Below are positions 46,379 to 58,258 of a DNA stretch of 64,000 nucleotides, in pieces. Positions within the stretch are counted from its first letter, which is position 1. Each line of letters opens with the position of its first letter. The notes below the pieces were generated by a model. That model saw only the letters and a program-made list of their open reading frames with translations. It ran no database searches and was not told the DNA's origin. The DNA is taken from contig AP031352.1 in assembly GCA_037833965.1 (NCBI GenBank), forward strand, positions 28,150,501 through 28,214,500, given 5' to 3'. This DNA is from Marchantia polymorpha subsp. ruderalis (Eukaryota; Streptophyta; Marchantiopsida; Marchantiales; Marchantiaceae). The position numbers and the translations under genes were made by a program.

Positions 46379-49300
46379 CTAATATGTCAAGATGCCAGAA
46401 CGAAGACCTTTTACCATGCACTCCTCGCACACCCATGCATGCCCACCTAATTCTAGTCTCACGTATTTCACCTGATACAACTTGAAGATGGCCGAATACC
46501 TATCTTGAAGCTGAGGGGTAAGAGTTTGCTGAATCCTCAACCATGCTTCTCTCAGCTCCTTACTGTCCCCACCTTTTAGAAATGCCCTACGATCATGATC
46601 GCTGAGACCATCTAATTCAACAATATCAGATTTGAAGTCTTCCCAGTCCGGAATCGCTTGGCCTAACCCAAGAGTCACATCTAGTCCAGCCTTTGCAGCA
46701 TAATACATGACTTTGAAAGAGATTTTAATAGTTTTTCCAATCCAGCCGCAATTCTCCCCATCCAAGCGTACCTTCAAACCTTCTTGATCTTGCACCCTAT
46801 GAAATCCAGTCACCGACTCACACATCAAGTGTAATCGAACTGTTATTCCTACATGCAGAACTGCGCTCATCCTACAGAAAATGCCAACATCGTCCGTAAC
46901 GTAAGGTCGCTTGGGAAATCTTGCCTGCCGAAGAGATTGAGAATACCCATTGATGTTGTCCACTTCAGACATGAAAGCACTCATTGTTGGCTGCAGTTTT
47001 CGTTGCAACAAGAGTATCTGTTCCATCTTAATATCCAATCTCTGCACAATGTTCTCCACTGATCTCAACCTCTCATCCAAACCATGAAACATTTGTAGTA
47101 TCTGGTCTATCTTGTTCTCAACTCCCGAACAAGTATCTACACTTGTGCTGGCCTGACTTATGAATGAAGTTGGATTGGAGTCTTTCATATGAGGAAGATT
47201 TGAATCACTAACCATGTTCTCATTTGCAAGGTAAATATGATCCAAATCATTCTTCACTTTGTTTGAAGCTTGCCTCAATGACTCCAATTGTTGCATTTGC
47301 TTATCTTGGATCTCATTCACAACCACTTCCACATCGCTCTCCCATAGCAAGTCCCTAGCTCTTTCAAAGACAACCTCTGTTGTGTGACCTTGAATCGGAG
47401 GCCAACCGTGCTCATAGTTGAACAACTCTTCCTCCTTTTCCAAGTGTGACTTATCCAACGGAATATCCTCAAGTTTGTCTTTGATGCTACAAATGAATTC
47501 AGATTTGAGCTCCTCAATCAGAATCGCCCCTCTTAGATGACATGGAATCAGCATCTCCACGCAAAGTGTTTGGATCACACCAAGCACTAACGCCACCCCG
47601 GGACAGCCTTTGGGTGATGCGCAAAATGATATCAACTCTTGGACGACATGCTTCACCAGGTATTTCAGAGCCCCCTCCCGTGACTTATGCTTCGAGCATA
47701 ACATCAAAACATCCACGTATTTGTGGGACGTTCCTTGCTGGACATAAATCTGATGTCCATCGAGGAAAAGTCCCAAATAGTGTCGAGAGCAGGTCACATT
47801 CTCCTTGGAAACATGCATCTCCGATATCAATTTGCGTCTCATGAACATCTACAATGATATAAAACTTGGTAAATAGTGAGTAATTCATTCCAAAAATTGA
47901 ATTGAATTTAACATATGAAACTAGATCAATCCATTCAGTTTACACAAATTACAATCAGAACTTAACGCATTCAATCTTCTCACAGTTTATATGAAATCAT
48001 GATTCAACCTCACCTGAAAGCATGGAAAGAAAGCAGCAGTCAGCGACATTGTTCTTCCATCTTGGCATAGAATTCGGATGCCCACAAACAGTGAAGTCTT
48101 GCTCCTAGTTCTCCAAGCCATCGACTCCACGTGCGCTCCTTGTTGATAGTTCTGTTCTTCCATGCTTGCATGCTCAGGTATGAAGGAGGGAATGAAATAC
48201 TGAGAAGTATCTTCGAGCTTGAAACACAAATCCAAATTGATAAGGATGTTTTCAAGCATCTCTCTGTCCACACCTTTCTGTTCGCGAGGTTGCTTTCGCA
48301 GAAACTCCTCTACCAACCGAGCAAAAACACTCTCACTCACAAATCCGTTCTTGCTTGTGTATGAGTTCGGTGACATGGTTTTGTCTGAAGACCCGGACTC
48401 TTGAGCTTGAAAGTCTTGACCTAGAGCTACTAGCTCACCCAATAATATATTGGTGAGCCAGTTTGGATTTATGATGATGTAATCAAGGTTGCGAATATAG
48501 ACGATGGACCCTACGTCATTCAAATAGGATAATATGGAATTCATTAAACTTGAATGATCAACAGTAAGAGCAGAAGATGATGGAATAAACTGAGCCAAGC
48601 TGGAGTCACAAAAGTTTTGAAACTCTTGGAATGACCAAAGAGGGCAACTTCTATTCTCTTTGGTGCTTGTAATCAAGAGGGAAGAGAGTTGAGTACACAA
48701 TTGGGGAACTCGTGGAGATTTTTCACTCAACAACTTCTTGAAGATCTCAAAAATGTGATTCTTGAGAGGAACAACTTGCTTTTTCTTCCTAGCATCTACA
48801 TGAAAACATTCTTGAATAGGGTGGAGATCCACAAATTTTGCAAATCTTTTGATGAGCTTGCTCACTATTGAGTTAGCCCATGTCAAAGAGCTAGATTTGG
48901 CTTTATCCTTGTGTGATATCACAACAAGAACTTGTGGACGATTATGTCCCGTAATCCTAGAGTTGGATGTGATGAAACTCAACCATTCTTCCAACTCTGT
49001 TAGAAAACAAGTTTCTGATTTGTCTAAAGATGTTTTTTCACAGAAGTGGCTGTACACAAATAGAAAAATACAAAAGTTGCTTGTTTGAGGGAAAAGTACA
49101 CTTTGAAGGGTACGAAAGACTCTTTGTCCTGCCAGATCCCAGATTGAAATTTGACCTTTGTCATTATTTTGCAAGAACTCCACCTCAATGCCTCTCGTTC
49201 TCCACAACTCGTCCCATTTGTTCCCAAGCCAACTTTTGCCTTGAACTATCCTCATCAAGGTTTGACGCAATTTGGTCTTGCCTGGAAAATTGAACAAACA

Positions 49301-51805
49301 GAATCATACCAAATACAATTTGTTACTTTAGATGTTTTTACGTATTAAATAATATCATAGTTTTTAATCATATGAGTAAAATATTCTTAACAAATTATTA
49401 GTATTCATTTATAGTATGATAACTTGCTACAGCGGAAGTGGTAGTACAATTTAAATGACAAAAAAATACAAATTTGAAGACTATGTCTAAAATTACTGGA
49501 AATCTTGAACAAGACACTATATTTATAATTCAATTTATTTGGATATAATTTTTCTCTTTCTTCCCACTTGAAACAGAACAAAACAGAATTTTTCACAATT
49601 GCATATACATCTAGAGATAAAGAATAAACTTGACGGATATAAGTTTAATTTTTGAGAAGTAAAAACGTTAGATTGCTAATTTGCACGCATGGAGAAAAAA
49701 ATTGAGAACTGACGGAGCAACTTACCTGCTCTAGGAGAGCCGCATAAAAAGAGTCGACCTGCTTTTGCATCTCCAAATGTTAATTTGGCTTCTCTTAAGA
49801 CTGCCATGTAGACGGCCCGCTTCTCGTTCTGCTTTAGTGACTCTTGAATCTGCGCCGCCTTTCCGTCCTTATGCCATGAGGTGTGTGAGACATCTATTTC
49901 CTCCATAGTCAAGTTGACTTGGAGTAGCCCCATCAGGTCCCTAAACATCTCTTCGTGGAGTTCAGAACTAGATAAATCCAAGTGAGTGAGACTTGTGTTC
50001 TCTCGCAAGCACGAAAGCAGATCCTTCCATATTCCCTTCCAAACATCGTCGCTTTTAACTGTTACTACCAGTCTCTTCAGGACGGAAGTTTCTCCACTTT
50101 GGCCAATCATCGGGAGGATACTTTCCGGTCTATCTTGGTTGCTACCCGAAGTGGGACAATGCATCCCCGTTAGACTGAAAGATGTCAGAGATTTGATATC
50201 CCCACGCAGTACCCTACCTAATAGGTTTAATGATAACATCCAGTGACGGTCATTCGGGACTCCAAAGCTGAGTTCAAGCTCCAATTTGGGGTCCTTGACA
50301 TCGGAGCTGGCACCACACACAAGAGCTTCTATTGACTGCCAGTAATCTCTCACAGAATCGAAATAAAACCTTACAAGAAGATTCGTTGCTATAGCATTGT
50401 CACGTATGACTTCGCCGAGCTGGTGCCATTCCTCACGACTCATCCGCGAGTCATCCAAGATCACTTTCAATGATGGGTTGGAAGTAAGAAGCTCCCTTAA
50501 ACAGCCTCCGAGTTTATGCAAATTCCTCAGCCAAAGACTTTCAATGGATCGGTTGCCATCATCTCCAGCGAAAGCTTTCAGCAACAAGGCCGCTCCCCAG
50601 TCGACCCTCTCTAATCCCAAACCTTTCAGAGAGGAGCTCCGGATCAAAGCCTGGGACAGGATTCCAACGGTCTCCTCCTCCATGGCGTCTATAAAGCCTA
50701 AATGCAACCATTCTAATCGAGTAGCACTGTTGATAATGTCAGCCACATGCTTCACCGCACTCGAGTCCTCGCACGCGCCCGATAGTGTTAAAGACTTGAG
50801 GTTAGATTCAGAATTTCCTCGCAGTCCTGAGGCGAGATTCAAGAAACATCTGGCACTCAATCTGTTGTACATTATTCTCAAATCTGCTACGCCAGAGGAA
50901 TTCAGAAGTTGCCCCAGCTGTGAACACAAGTTCTCCACTTCCGCATCTGAATTCCATTTCAAAGTATGAACGAGTATACTATCGGTGCTATACCTGAATC
51001 CTCTCAAAACTATTTCCCACTCGCTAGCGGTCAACCTCGATATATTTCCGCCACAAATTTCATTTACATTCAGATGCTGAAGGGTGTTGCAATTGCCGAT
51101 TGCCTCCAGCACTCGAAGGCGCACTTTGCTTCGCCACCCTCTGATATTCGAGAGAGATGCACGCTTCGGATAGAAATCCCGAAACTCTGGCACCCATAAT
51201 TCGGGAAACGACTCTATAGGCTCGTCATTTCCTTCCAGACGCCGTAGAAGGTCCTGGACAGCGGAAGGAAACTCCGGTTCCTCGTCCGATGAGTCCATTC
51301 CCTGGAAAGCGGAGGGAAGCTCCGGTTCCTCGTCCGAAGAGTCCATTCCCTGGAAAGCGGAGGAAAGCTCCGGTTCCTCGTCCGAAGAGTCCATTCCCTG
51401 GAAAGCGGAGGAAAGCTCCGGTTCCTCGTCCGCAAAGTCAAATCCCATACGCCGTAGAAGGTCCTGGAAAGCGGAACGACACTGCGGTTCCTCGTCCGCA
51501 GAGTCCATTCCCTGGACAGCGGAGGAAAGCTCCGGTTCCTCGTCCGCAGAGTCAAATCCCAGACGCCATATAGGGTCCATAGGGTCGATTCTCACCACCA
51601 TAGAGACAAGTCCAGCAGCGTGACTCTCGATAGACGCTCCTGCACTTTCCATTCTCTCCTCAACTCTCACACGGGAAGACACGTTTACTGCTTGGCATGC
51701 GCGGGTGAAATGTAACCGAGACTTCAAGAGTCCCTCTCCTCGATCCGCAACCCCGGCTCTCCCGAATAAAACTTTACTTCTCGTGTGAATGCTGGAGGAG
51801 GTCAC
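46379..51805 (-). CDS. LRR-ROC-COR GTPase (plant ROCO, TORNADO1-like), copy 3
   Basis: Exons 51805-49726, 49281-48014 and 47848-46379; introns 444 and 165 bp with the same phases as copies 1 and 2. It gives 1605 residues from the first Met; the Met at 51652 (MESAGASI) is an alternative. Six acidic DEEP repeats near the N-terminus make it the longest copy. The LRR exon is closest to copy 1, while ROC-COR and the C-terminus are more distant from copies 1 and 2 than those are from each other. Key motifs GSPRAGKT, DLAGQ, SHKDK and VCEEC are kept. No break is seen. Confidence 0.87.
51240..51575 (-). repeat. Coding minisatellite: 48-bp acidic repeats in ROCO copy 3
   Basis: Units of 48 bp encode 16 residues of the type [16 protein letters not shown]. 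Three near-identical units lie in a row at about 51281-51424, with three more degenerate ones to their right. Equivalent arrays lie at 25790-25920 (2 units, copy 1) and 38560-38800 (4 units, copy 2). All length changes are multiples of three, so the frame is kept. Confidence 0.85.
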
Positions 51806-53270
51806 TCTGCATGAGTAGCAACACAGAGATTAATCTAACTGTGCACAGAATCAGATCAAAAGCAATCATCACAAACACAGGAACATTGTGGAAAGTGGAT
51901 GCAGGAGTTTGCTGGAACTCAATACATGACACTACCAACTATCTGAAACTAAATAAACTCAAAGAACCAAGATTCCGGTTTCACAAAAAAACAGATAGCG
52001 TGTGCATCTGTGAAGAACGCAAACCTATTGTGAACTCGAAAAGAGAGAAGCGTTTGATATATATTGGTGATCGAACTGGGTGTACAACCTGATAGCTTTG
52101 CAGATGCTAAGTCACTCTGCATGTGCCAATTCTCCCCTTCGCCACACTGCCTTGAAATGGAACGAATTATTGCAAACTCATCGTTGGACAGTCCGTTGGA
52201 TAAACTGGGGACCAAACTGGGTGTACAAGCTGATAGCTCTGCATATGAATCCTAAATCCAAAAGACTGGTTTGTAGCAACAATGGTGCGATGTGGACGCA
52301 GAATTCCAAAGAATGCATGGAAGCGCAGATTTCTCAGATGTGAAGTACTTTGAGTGGTGTAAAACTGCATGTACAATTGGAGAATGCGAATTTAGCTGTA
52401 TCAAGACCTCGGAAGAAAGACTCTAGTATGGGTAGGGCGTGGAAAATACATGCAGCGTCATTCAATCAGATCTTCTCATTGAAGTGCGTGAGTGGTCGAG
52501 GTAACGACAACATGAGAACACAACAAGCTACTTCCTCTATACTCGGTGTAATTGGAAATCGGTCTAAGAAGGTGGGTATAGATCTTGACTTTGTTGTGCA
52601 AGCGAAAAGGAAACGTGGGCCAATGCATCAGTGTGCTGATACACTCGATGTCTTTACGCTGACAACGGAGAATCCAAAGTTCGTTTTCATAAAATCATTT
52701 TCCTGACAAATGACAGGCACATGGGTAGTCAGCTCGGCGGACAAAGCCTGTTGTGCGTTTTTCGTGTTTTGAAAATCGGTACAGTTGGCTATCGTAACTC
52801 GTAGGGTCGAAACAAAATTATCAACTTTTTGGGAGTTTTCGAAGCATAATGTCGAATTGAGAATTGAGAACGGAGAAGAAGAGTATTCGAGGTTATTAAC
52901 TGGTGGTTTGTTTTTCTTCTAGCTCAACTCTCGAGATTCCATCGACTCTATTCAGTGTACAAATAACCGTTCCACCTTGCAACGCACTTGAGCCCTGCCT
53001 AACAAAACGCTACCTATGCAGGAGGTTTTGGGTGCTGTGTCGTCCAGCTGCTGCATTACACGTTCACCAGCTAATTCGGGGTCCAAAGGATACTTCTTTG
53101 CCTTTCCAGGCACTACGTGCTTCTTTGGCTTTACGCGGGTCTCCGGGAATCGCTACGAGGAAAAGAAATCCAGGAATGAGTCAGAGTCCAGCACTGTTTT
53201 CGCTTCATGCACTAGTATTCAGAGCCGTGGTGACTCATATGCAACTCTAGTTGTGGGTGCGCCACCTGAT
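51806..53270. other. Upstream region and first intergenic block of unit 3
   Basis: Equivalent to 26100-27530 of unit 1. It lacks about 25 bases next to the gene start that the other units have. The plus-strand 121-codon frame is shortened here (52350-52706). Parts are almost identical to unit 2 (an 87-codon frame at 52080-52343 equals that at 39426-39689), closer than to unit 1. No gene is called. Confidence 0.4.
52988..53135. other. ~148-bp private insertion in unit 3
   Basis: Interrupts sequence continuous in the other units, with the word ACGC at both junctions. The minus strand is open across the whole insert (about 49 codons; it includes KKHVVPGKAKKYPLDPEL and QQLDDTAPKTSC) and reads like a real protein segment, foreign to the locus. 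No terminal repeats and no poly-A are visible. It could be a captured exon fragment or repair-templated filler DNA. Confidence 0.6.
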
Positions 53271-54480
53271 GGAAAGTATCTTGCACTCTCACTGATGACA
53301 CAAGTACTCTCTTGCACTGACTCTTTGTGTAAGGTCTTCTATTCCATTCTTTATTTCTCATTGCTCCACAAAAAATGTGATATTTAAAAATTTGTCCCAT
53401 CTTAAACTAGAAATTATTTAATACTGCATCTCACTCCCGGCAGGTATTAACTTACACTGGTTCATTGTCCACTGAAGAAAGTGAAGATGCTGGGCTGGAC
53501 ACTTTTGATCTTTTTTGTGGGACCTTAGTTGTTGAAGAGTACAATGACTCGAATGCAGAGTCCATCAGAATCATGCCACCCATTTCTCTGTTTTTCGAGC
53601 CAACCCTGTCATCTGTTGAATATTTCAGCCCTGATTCTTCTTTCTTGCTTCGGCTTCTTGACTGCACCTGGTGTCGAAAAAAGATACGTTGAACCTAGAA
53701 TCAGGTATATACCCTTTCATGATTCCTCACTCTGTATGCAGGCAGTGACGCCGACGTGGTGAAGCTTGAGTTACGTAGTTTGTTCTGATACTATGCAATT
53801 CTTAGACAGTCACACCATTTTTCAAGACCATCAGCGCCTTCGAGACTGCTTTTTAGGCCCGATTTCCACGGATCTACGAAGCAGGTGGGCCGGTCGGAGT
53901 ACGGTTGATTATTACGGAGCTGCTGGGGTCCAGGAAAAGGAAATTCGAATCGGACCTGACGGCCGTCTTGATGCTTGTTCTCAGGAAGAATATTGTTCAC
54001 CATGTGGGTATAAGTACAGCGCTTTGGCAGTGCTGAATTCGATAGAATAATGTCTCGAAAGTGTCTCGTTGTTACATTGAGAAAGCGGTTTTCCATAAAG
54101 CTCCCTGGAGATTCCATTGACTCCATTCAGTGTACAAATAAGCGTTCCACCTGGCAACGCTCGGTAGAACGCTGCGAGGAAAAGAAATCCAGGAACGAGG
54201 AAGAGTCCAGCACTCTTTTCGCTTCATGCAGTAGTATTCAGAGTTGTGGTGACTCATATGCAACTTTAGTTAACGGTGCGCCACCTAGACAGGTCTGAGT
54301 ACCTCGGCCTTCCCAAATCTTAACTTCATAAACCGGGTGAAGATTATCGCGACAGTTTCTCATTAGCCATGGACCGCAATTTCCAGACTGTTGCGGACCA
54401 TGTCCCGTTGTCATTTCGTTCCCTGGACTTCTAAAGAAATAGTCCATCCTTTTACAAGAGTAGCCAATTAGTTCTTGAAG
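53270..54480. repeat. First copy of the internal block, unit 3
   Basis: Homologous to 27530-28600 (unit 1) and 40500-41560 (unit 2). It contains plus-strand frame 53465-53692 and minus-strand frame 53791-54126, neither conserved as open in all copies. No gene is called. Confidence 0.5.
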
Positions 54481-54499
54481 GTCGAATTACAAGACCATA

Positions 54500-54905
54500 G
54501 CTTTCTTTCTGCTTGTCTAGTTGTCTTAATTTACGCAAGCCACTCAAAACTACCGCCCACTCGCTAGCCGATAACCTCCATATATCTCCTCCAAAAATAT
54601 CTTGTACGCCTAGATATTCAAAGGTGTTGCACCTGCCGATTGCCTTCAGCACTCGAAGGCGCACTTGGTTTCGCCACCCTACGTTCGTTGAGAGCGATGC
54701 ATGTTTCCGGAAAATTTCTCGAAATTCTTGCCGGATTATTTTGGGAAGCCACCGTTAACAGACTTCCAGCTGCCGTAGAAGGTTCTGGACAGCGGAAGGA
54801 AGCTCCGGTTCCTCGTCTCCGGAGTCCATTCTCCGTGTCGCAAGTTCAGCATCGTCAAGGACGATGGACGCACCTGCACGTTCGATTGTCTCTTCCCTTG
54901 TCAGT
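54500..54905 (-). pseudogene. Truncated N-terminal LRR-ROCO relic, unit 3
   Basis: Same relic as 41614-42057: TIERAGASIVLDDAELATRR, one acidic repeat, then a break after LRRQLEVC, and a second open part with RLRVLKAIGRCNTFEYLG and SASEWAVVL. It is more decayed than the unit 2 copy (a stop and a frame change between the two parts). Sits between the two internal blocks. Confidence 0.8.
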
Positions 54906-54928
54906 AGGATTGTAGGCAGAGCAAAATA

Positions 54929-55001
54929 TTTTGAGGCATGCCATGCCCCTCTTTCAACGTGAAAAGGCATGCCCCCCATGCCTTTTGGGTATGCCTCAAA
55001 A
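54929..55001. repeat. Nested inverted repeat upstream of the LRR relic, unit 3
   Basis: Outer arms TTTTGAGGCATGCC (54929-54942) and GGTATGCCTCAAAA (54988-55001) have one mismatch. Inner arms AAAAGGCATG (54962-54971) and CATGCCTTTT (54977-54986) are perfect, with a 5-base loop. Unit 2 has only the inner hairpin in imperfect form near 42068. It may be a MITE scrap or a local palindrome. Confidence 0.6.
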
Positions 55002-55009
55002 GTTCTAAA

Positions 55010-55785
55010 TTCTAGAAAGTTTCAAATAAAAAAAAACTGAGAATTTATCAAATAATTAATTGGGTTCTTTGCAGTCTGATGTAAGATGTTTTAATTTTCT
55101 AAAAGTCTCATGATTTGAAGTTTAATATTGAAGTAAAAATAAGTGTTAATTTTTAGTACCAAAGAAAAGCCAATGTTCATTTTTTTTGTATATCGTATTC
55201 ATGTAACATTTGTTACACAGTTTGCAATTCGAGTCTCCTATTTGTTGATTTTTATCTAAACATCTCAAAGCAAAAAAAATGATATGATTTGTTTCAAACA
55301 AGACAGTTATTCCATGAAAGTGTCAATTTTAGGATTCTCATAAGATTTCTTAATTTCTTCAAAAGATTTATCTCTTCATCTCCTCGCTTGTTTCAGCTTT
55401 TGAATAGTACAACTATACTAATAAATTAAAACGGTAACCAGTCATAACAAAGATAGTGACTGAATGCCAAGTTCCTCGCTCACTCAGGTTCGAATGGATA
55501 CAACTGTTTGTGGGGTCTTATGCAAACAGACAAGAGTACAAGCGACTTGGTTCTGAAAGTACTTAATGACTTTTTATTCTTTCATAACCCAGACCATTCA
55601 ATTTGGTACGTTTAAATATCTAGGATTATGCACCGGTATACATTTACATGGCTTTAAGTGTAAGAGAGATTTACAATTTGTTTACTAAAGTATGTATTTG
55701 ACACACAATTATTGCATGCACACTTTCCAGATAGATGAACAGAAATCTCTCTCGCTCACACAAGTTTTACAGGTGGAAAGTATCT
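55010..55785. other. AT-rich spacer between the internal blocks, unit 3
   Basis: Homologous to 42200-42960 of unit 2, with small indels. No gene or regulatory structure is recognised. Confidence 0.5.
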
Positions 55786-57060
55786 TGCACTCTCACTGAT
55801 GACACAAGGACTCTCTTGCACTGACTCTTAGTGTAAACTCTTCTAGGAATTGCACATTTCATTTTTGATTTCTCATTGCTACACAAATTGTAATATATCT
55901 AAAAGTTTGTCCCATCTTAAACTAGAAATAATTTAGTACTACATCTCACTCCTGGCAAGGATTAAACTTACACCAGCTCACTCTCCACTCAAGAAAGTCA
56001 AGATAAAATGGTAAATGGTAAAAGATGCTGGGCAAGACATTTTGATTTTTGTGTGTAACCTTAGTTGTTGAAGATTACAATCATGTGATCAATCAGCAGA
56101 GTCCATCACAATCATGTCATCGCCTTCTCTGCTTTTTGAACATGCATTTCAACCCAACCTTGTCATCAGTTGAATATTTCAGCCCTTGGGCTTCTTGACT
56201 GCACCTGGTGTTGACAAAAGAGACGTTGAACCTAGAATCAGGTATATACCCTTTCATGATTCCTCAATCTGTCCGCATGCAATGACACCGACCTGGTGAA
56301 AGTGAAGTTACTTAGTATGTTCTGATATTATGCAATGACTGCCTACGCAGTCACACCATTTTTCAAGACCATGAGCGCCTTCGAGACTGCTTTTCAGGTC
56401 CGATTTCCACGGATCTACGAAGCAGGTGGGCCGGTTGGAGTACGGTTGATTATTACGGAGCTGCTGGGGTCCAGGTAAAGGAAATCGAATCGGACCTGAC
56501 GGCCGTCTTGATGCTTGTTCTCAAGAAGAATATTGTTCACCATGTGGGTATAAGTACAGCGCTCTGAGAGTGCTGAATTCGAGAGAATAATGTCTCGAAA
56601 GTGTCTCGTTGTTACATTGAGAAAGCGGTTTTCCATACAGCACCCTGGAGATTCCATTGACTCTATTCAGGGTAGAAATAAGCGTTTCACCTTGCAACGC
56701 ACGGATCTCCGGGAAGCGCTGCGAGTAAAATCCAGGAACGAGGAAGAGTCCAGCACTCTTTTCGCTTTATGCAGTAGTATTCAGAGTTGTGGTGGCGCAC
56801 CTCAACTTTAGTTGAGGTGCGCCACCAACACAGTTCTGAGTACCTCGTCTTGCTCAAATCTGAATTTCATAAACCGGGTGAAGATTATCGCGACACTTTC
56901 CATTAACCATGGACCGCAATTTCCAAGACTGTTGCGGACCATGTCCGGTGTCAAGGTGTCAGTTCGTTACCTAGACTATCTTTTAGAATAGTAGCCAAAT
57001 AGTCTGTAAGGCCGAATTACAAGACGATGGCTTTCTTTCTGCTTGTCTAGATTATTTCCA
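55785..57060. repeat. Second copy of the internal block, unit 3
   Basis: Repeats about 53270-54470. Its right part (about 57000-57060) matches 28700-28760 in unit 1, so the single block of unit 1 ends like this second copy. It contains the perfect hairpin at 56791-56826. Confidence 0.6.
56791..56826. repeat. Perfect 17-bp-arm hairpin
   Basis: GGTGGCGCACCTCAACT at 56791-56807 is followed by two bases and then its exact reverse complement at 56810-56826. The other copies of this sequence (about 28521, 41496, 54244) have only an imperfect palindrome here. Confidence 0.9.
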
Positions 57061-58200
57061 AATTTTTTTATCTGAATTTGGACGATGAAATTATCCCTGG
57101 CCTAAAACTGAAACTCAAATGAACATTTACCACTCTGCACTAAGTTGCACTGGCAACGTGACTCGCACGCCATTTCTATAGAATTTCAGGGGATCAGCGC
57201 GCGCAAAATGTGCAAATGGACATTGAGCACAAAGCTGGATGAGGCGATAGACTGTGACAATTTAGCTACATTTTCCAAAGACAACCGGAGTCTGAAGACT
57301 CTGTTGCGCTTTTCTTCCCTGCTCCAATTCGACTGCCGGTTGCAATTGCCAGCACGAAGCTTCACTTAAAAACAGACATCTTTTATCTGCAGTGCCTGTC
57401 TTCAGGGAAGGTTTCCAGGAAAGCCCATCAGACCCAACCCTGTCCTTAGAAGTGGATACTTCCCATGATCCAATGTCTCAGTGTCGATAAAGGATCCAAA
57501 ATCAGTGTAGATAAACACTGATATGTAGATCTGCACCACGTTGGCATGCACGCCCGATTCCAAAGAATTTGCGAGGATCAGCCAGCAAAATGTTCGTCAA
57601 TGTATCCGATGAAAGACTTTCCCGCACATGTGAGATTTGATGGATTTCTACTACTGCAGCCTGGAGATCAATCCCTTCTGAGCTAACTCCCTTGATCGTA
57701 TAATCTACGGCAGAAAACCACGCAGCAAGTCAATTTGCTGGAAGATTCTCTGTTACTGAACGTCCACACGGCAGTCCAAGAGTAGGCTCCACTTCGCCTC
57801 TGCATTTCGGAGCTTGTATGTATTAACGTTTATCTTAGAATTGAAACTACAGACACTTGGCACTTGAAGAAGCTGGAACAAGATCAAGATGGACCTACTT
57901 CGAGACATTTGCATGTTCATTCAAATCAACTAGTACGCGCAACCGACTTCAGCAAACGGCTCACGCTAGTACGCGCAAGGTTGAGCGGTTCGTGAATTTC
58001 TATATGCATATCAATTTAGGAGAGTTTTTTCCTCGCGATGATCGAATGATGAGAGAAAAATTAAGCCATGGATTATTTAGATTTCTCCTGGTACGCTCTG
58101 ATGCACAAATTATCCCAAAATATCCTTTTCAGCGTCAGTGGAAGTGCGAAATGACAAGGTCACCACTACTGTCCCAAAGCATGATCATCGATCATCGATA
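57060..58200. pseudogene. Unidentified gene fragment region, unit 3
   Basis: Counterpart of 28760-29830 in unit 1. The minus strand at about 57740-57560 keeps about 55 residues of the open stretch seen in unit 1 and then changes frame. The plus strand is open at 57857-58201 (114 codons), longer than in unit 1, with no recognised domain. A local duplication of ATCATCGAT marks the junction at about 58190-58200. Confidence 0.3.
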
Positions 58201-58258
58201 ACCATCAGCTCCTTTACAGGAGTTCCATGAAACTTCAAAATTCATGTCCGTAGAAAAT

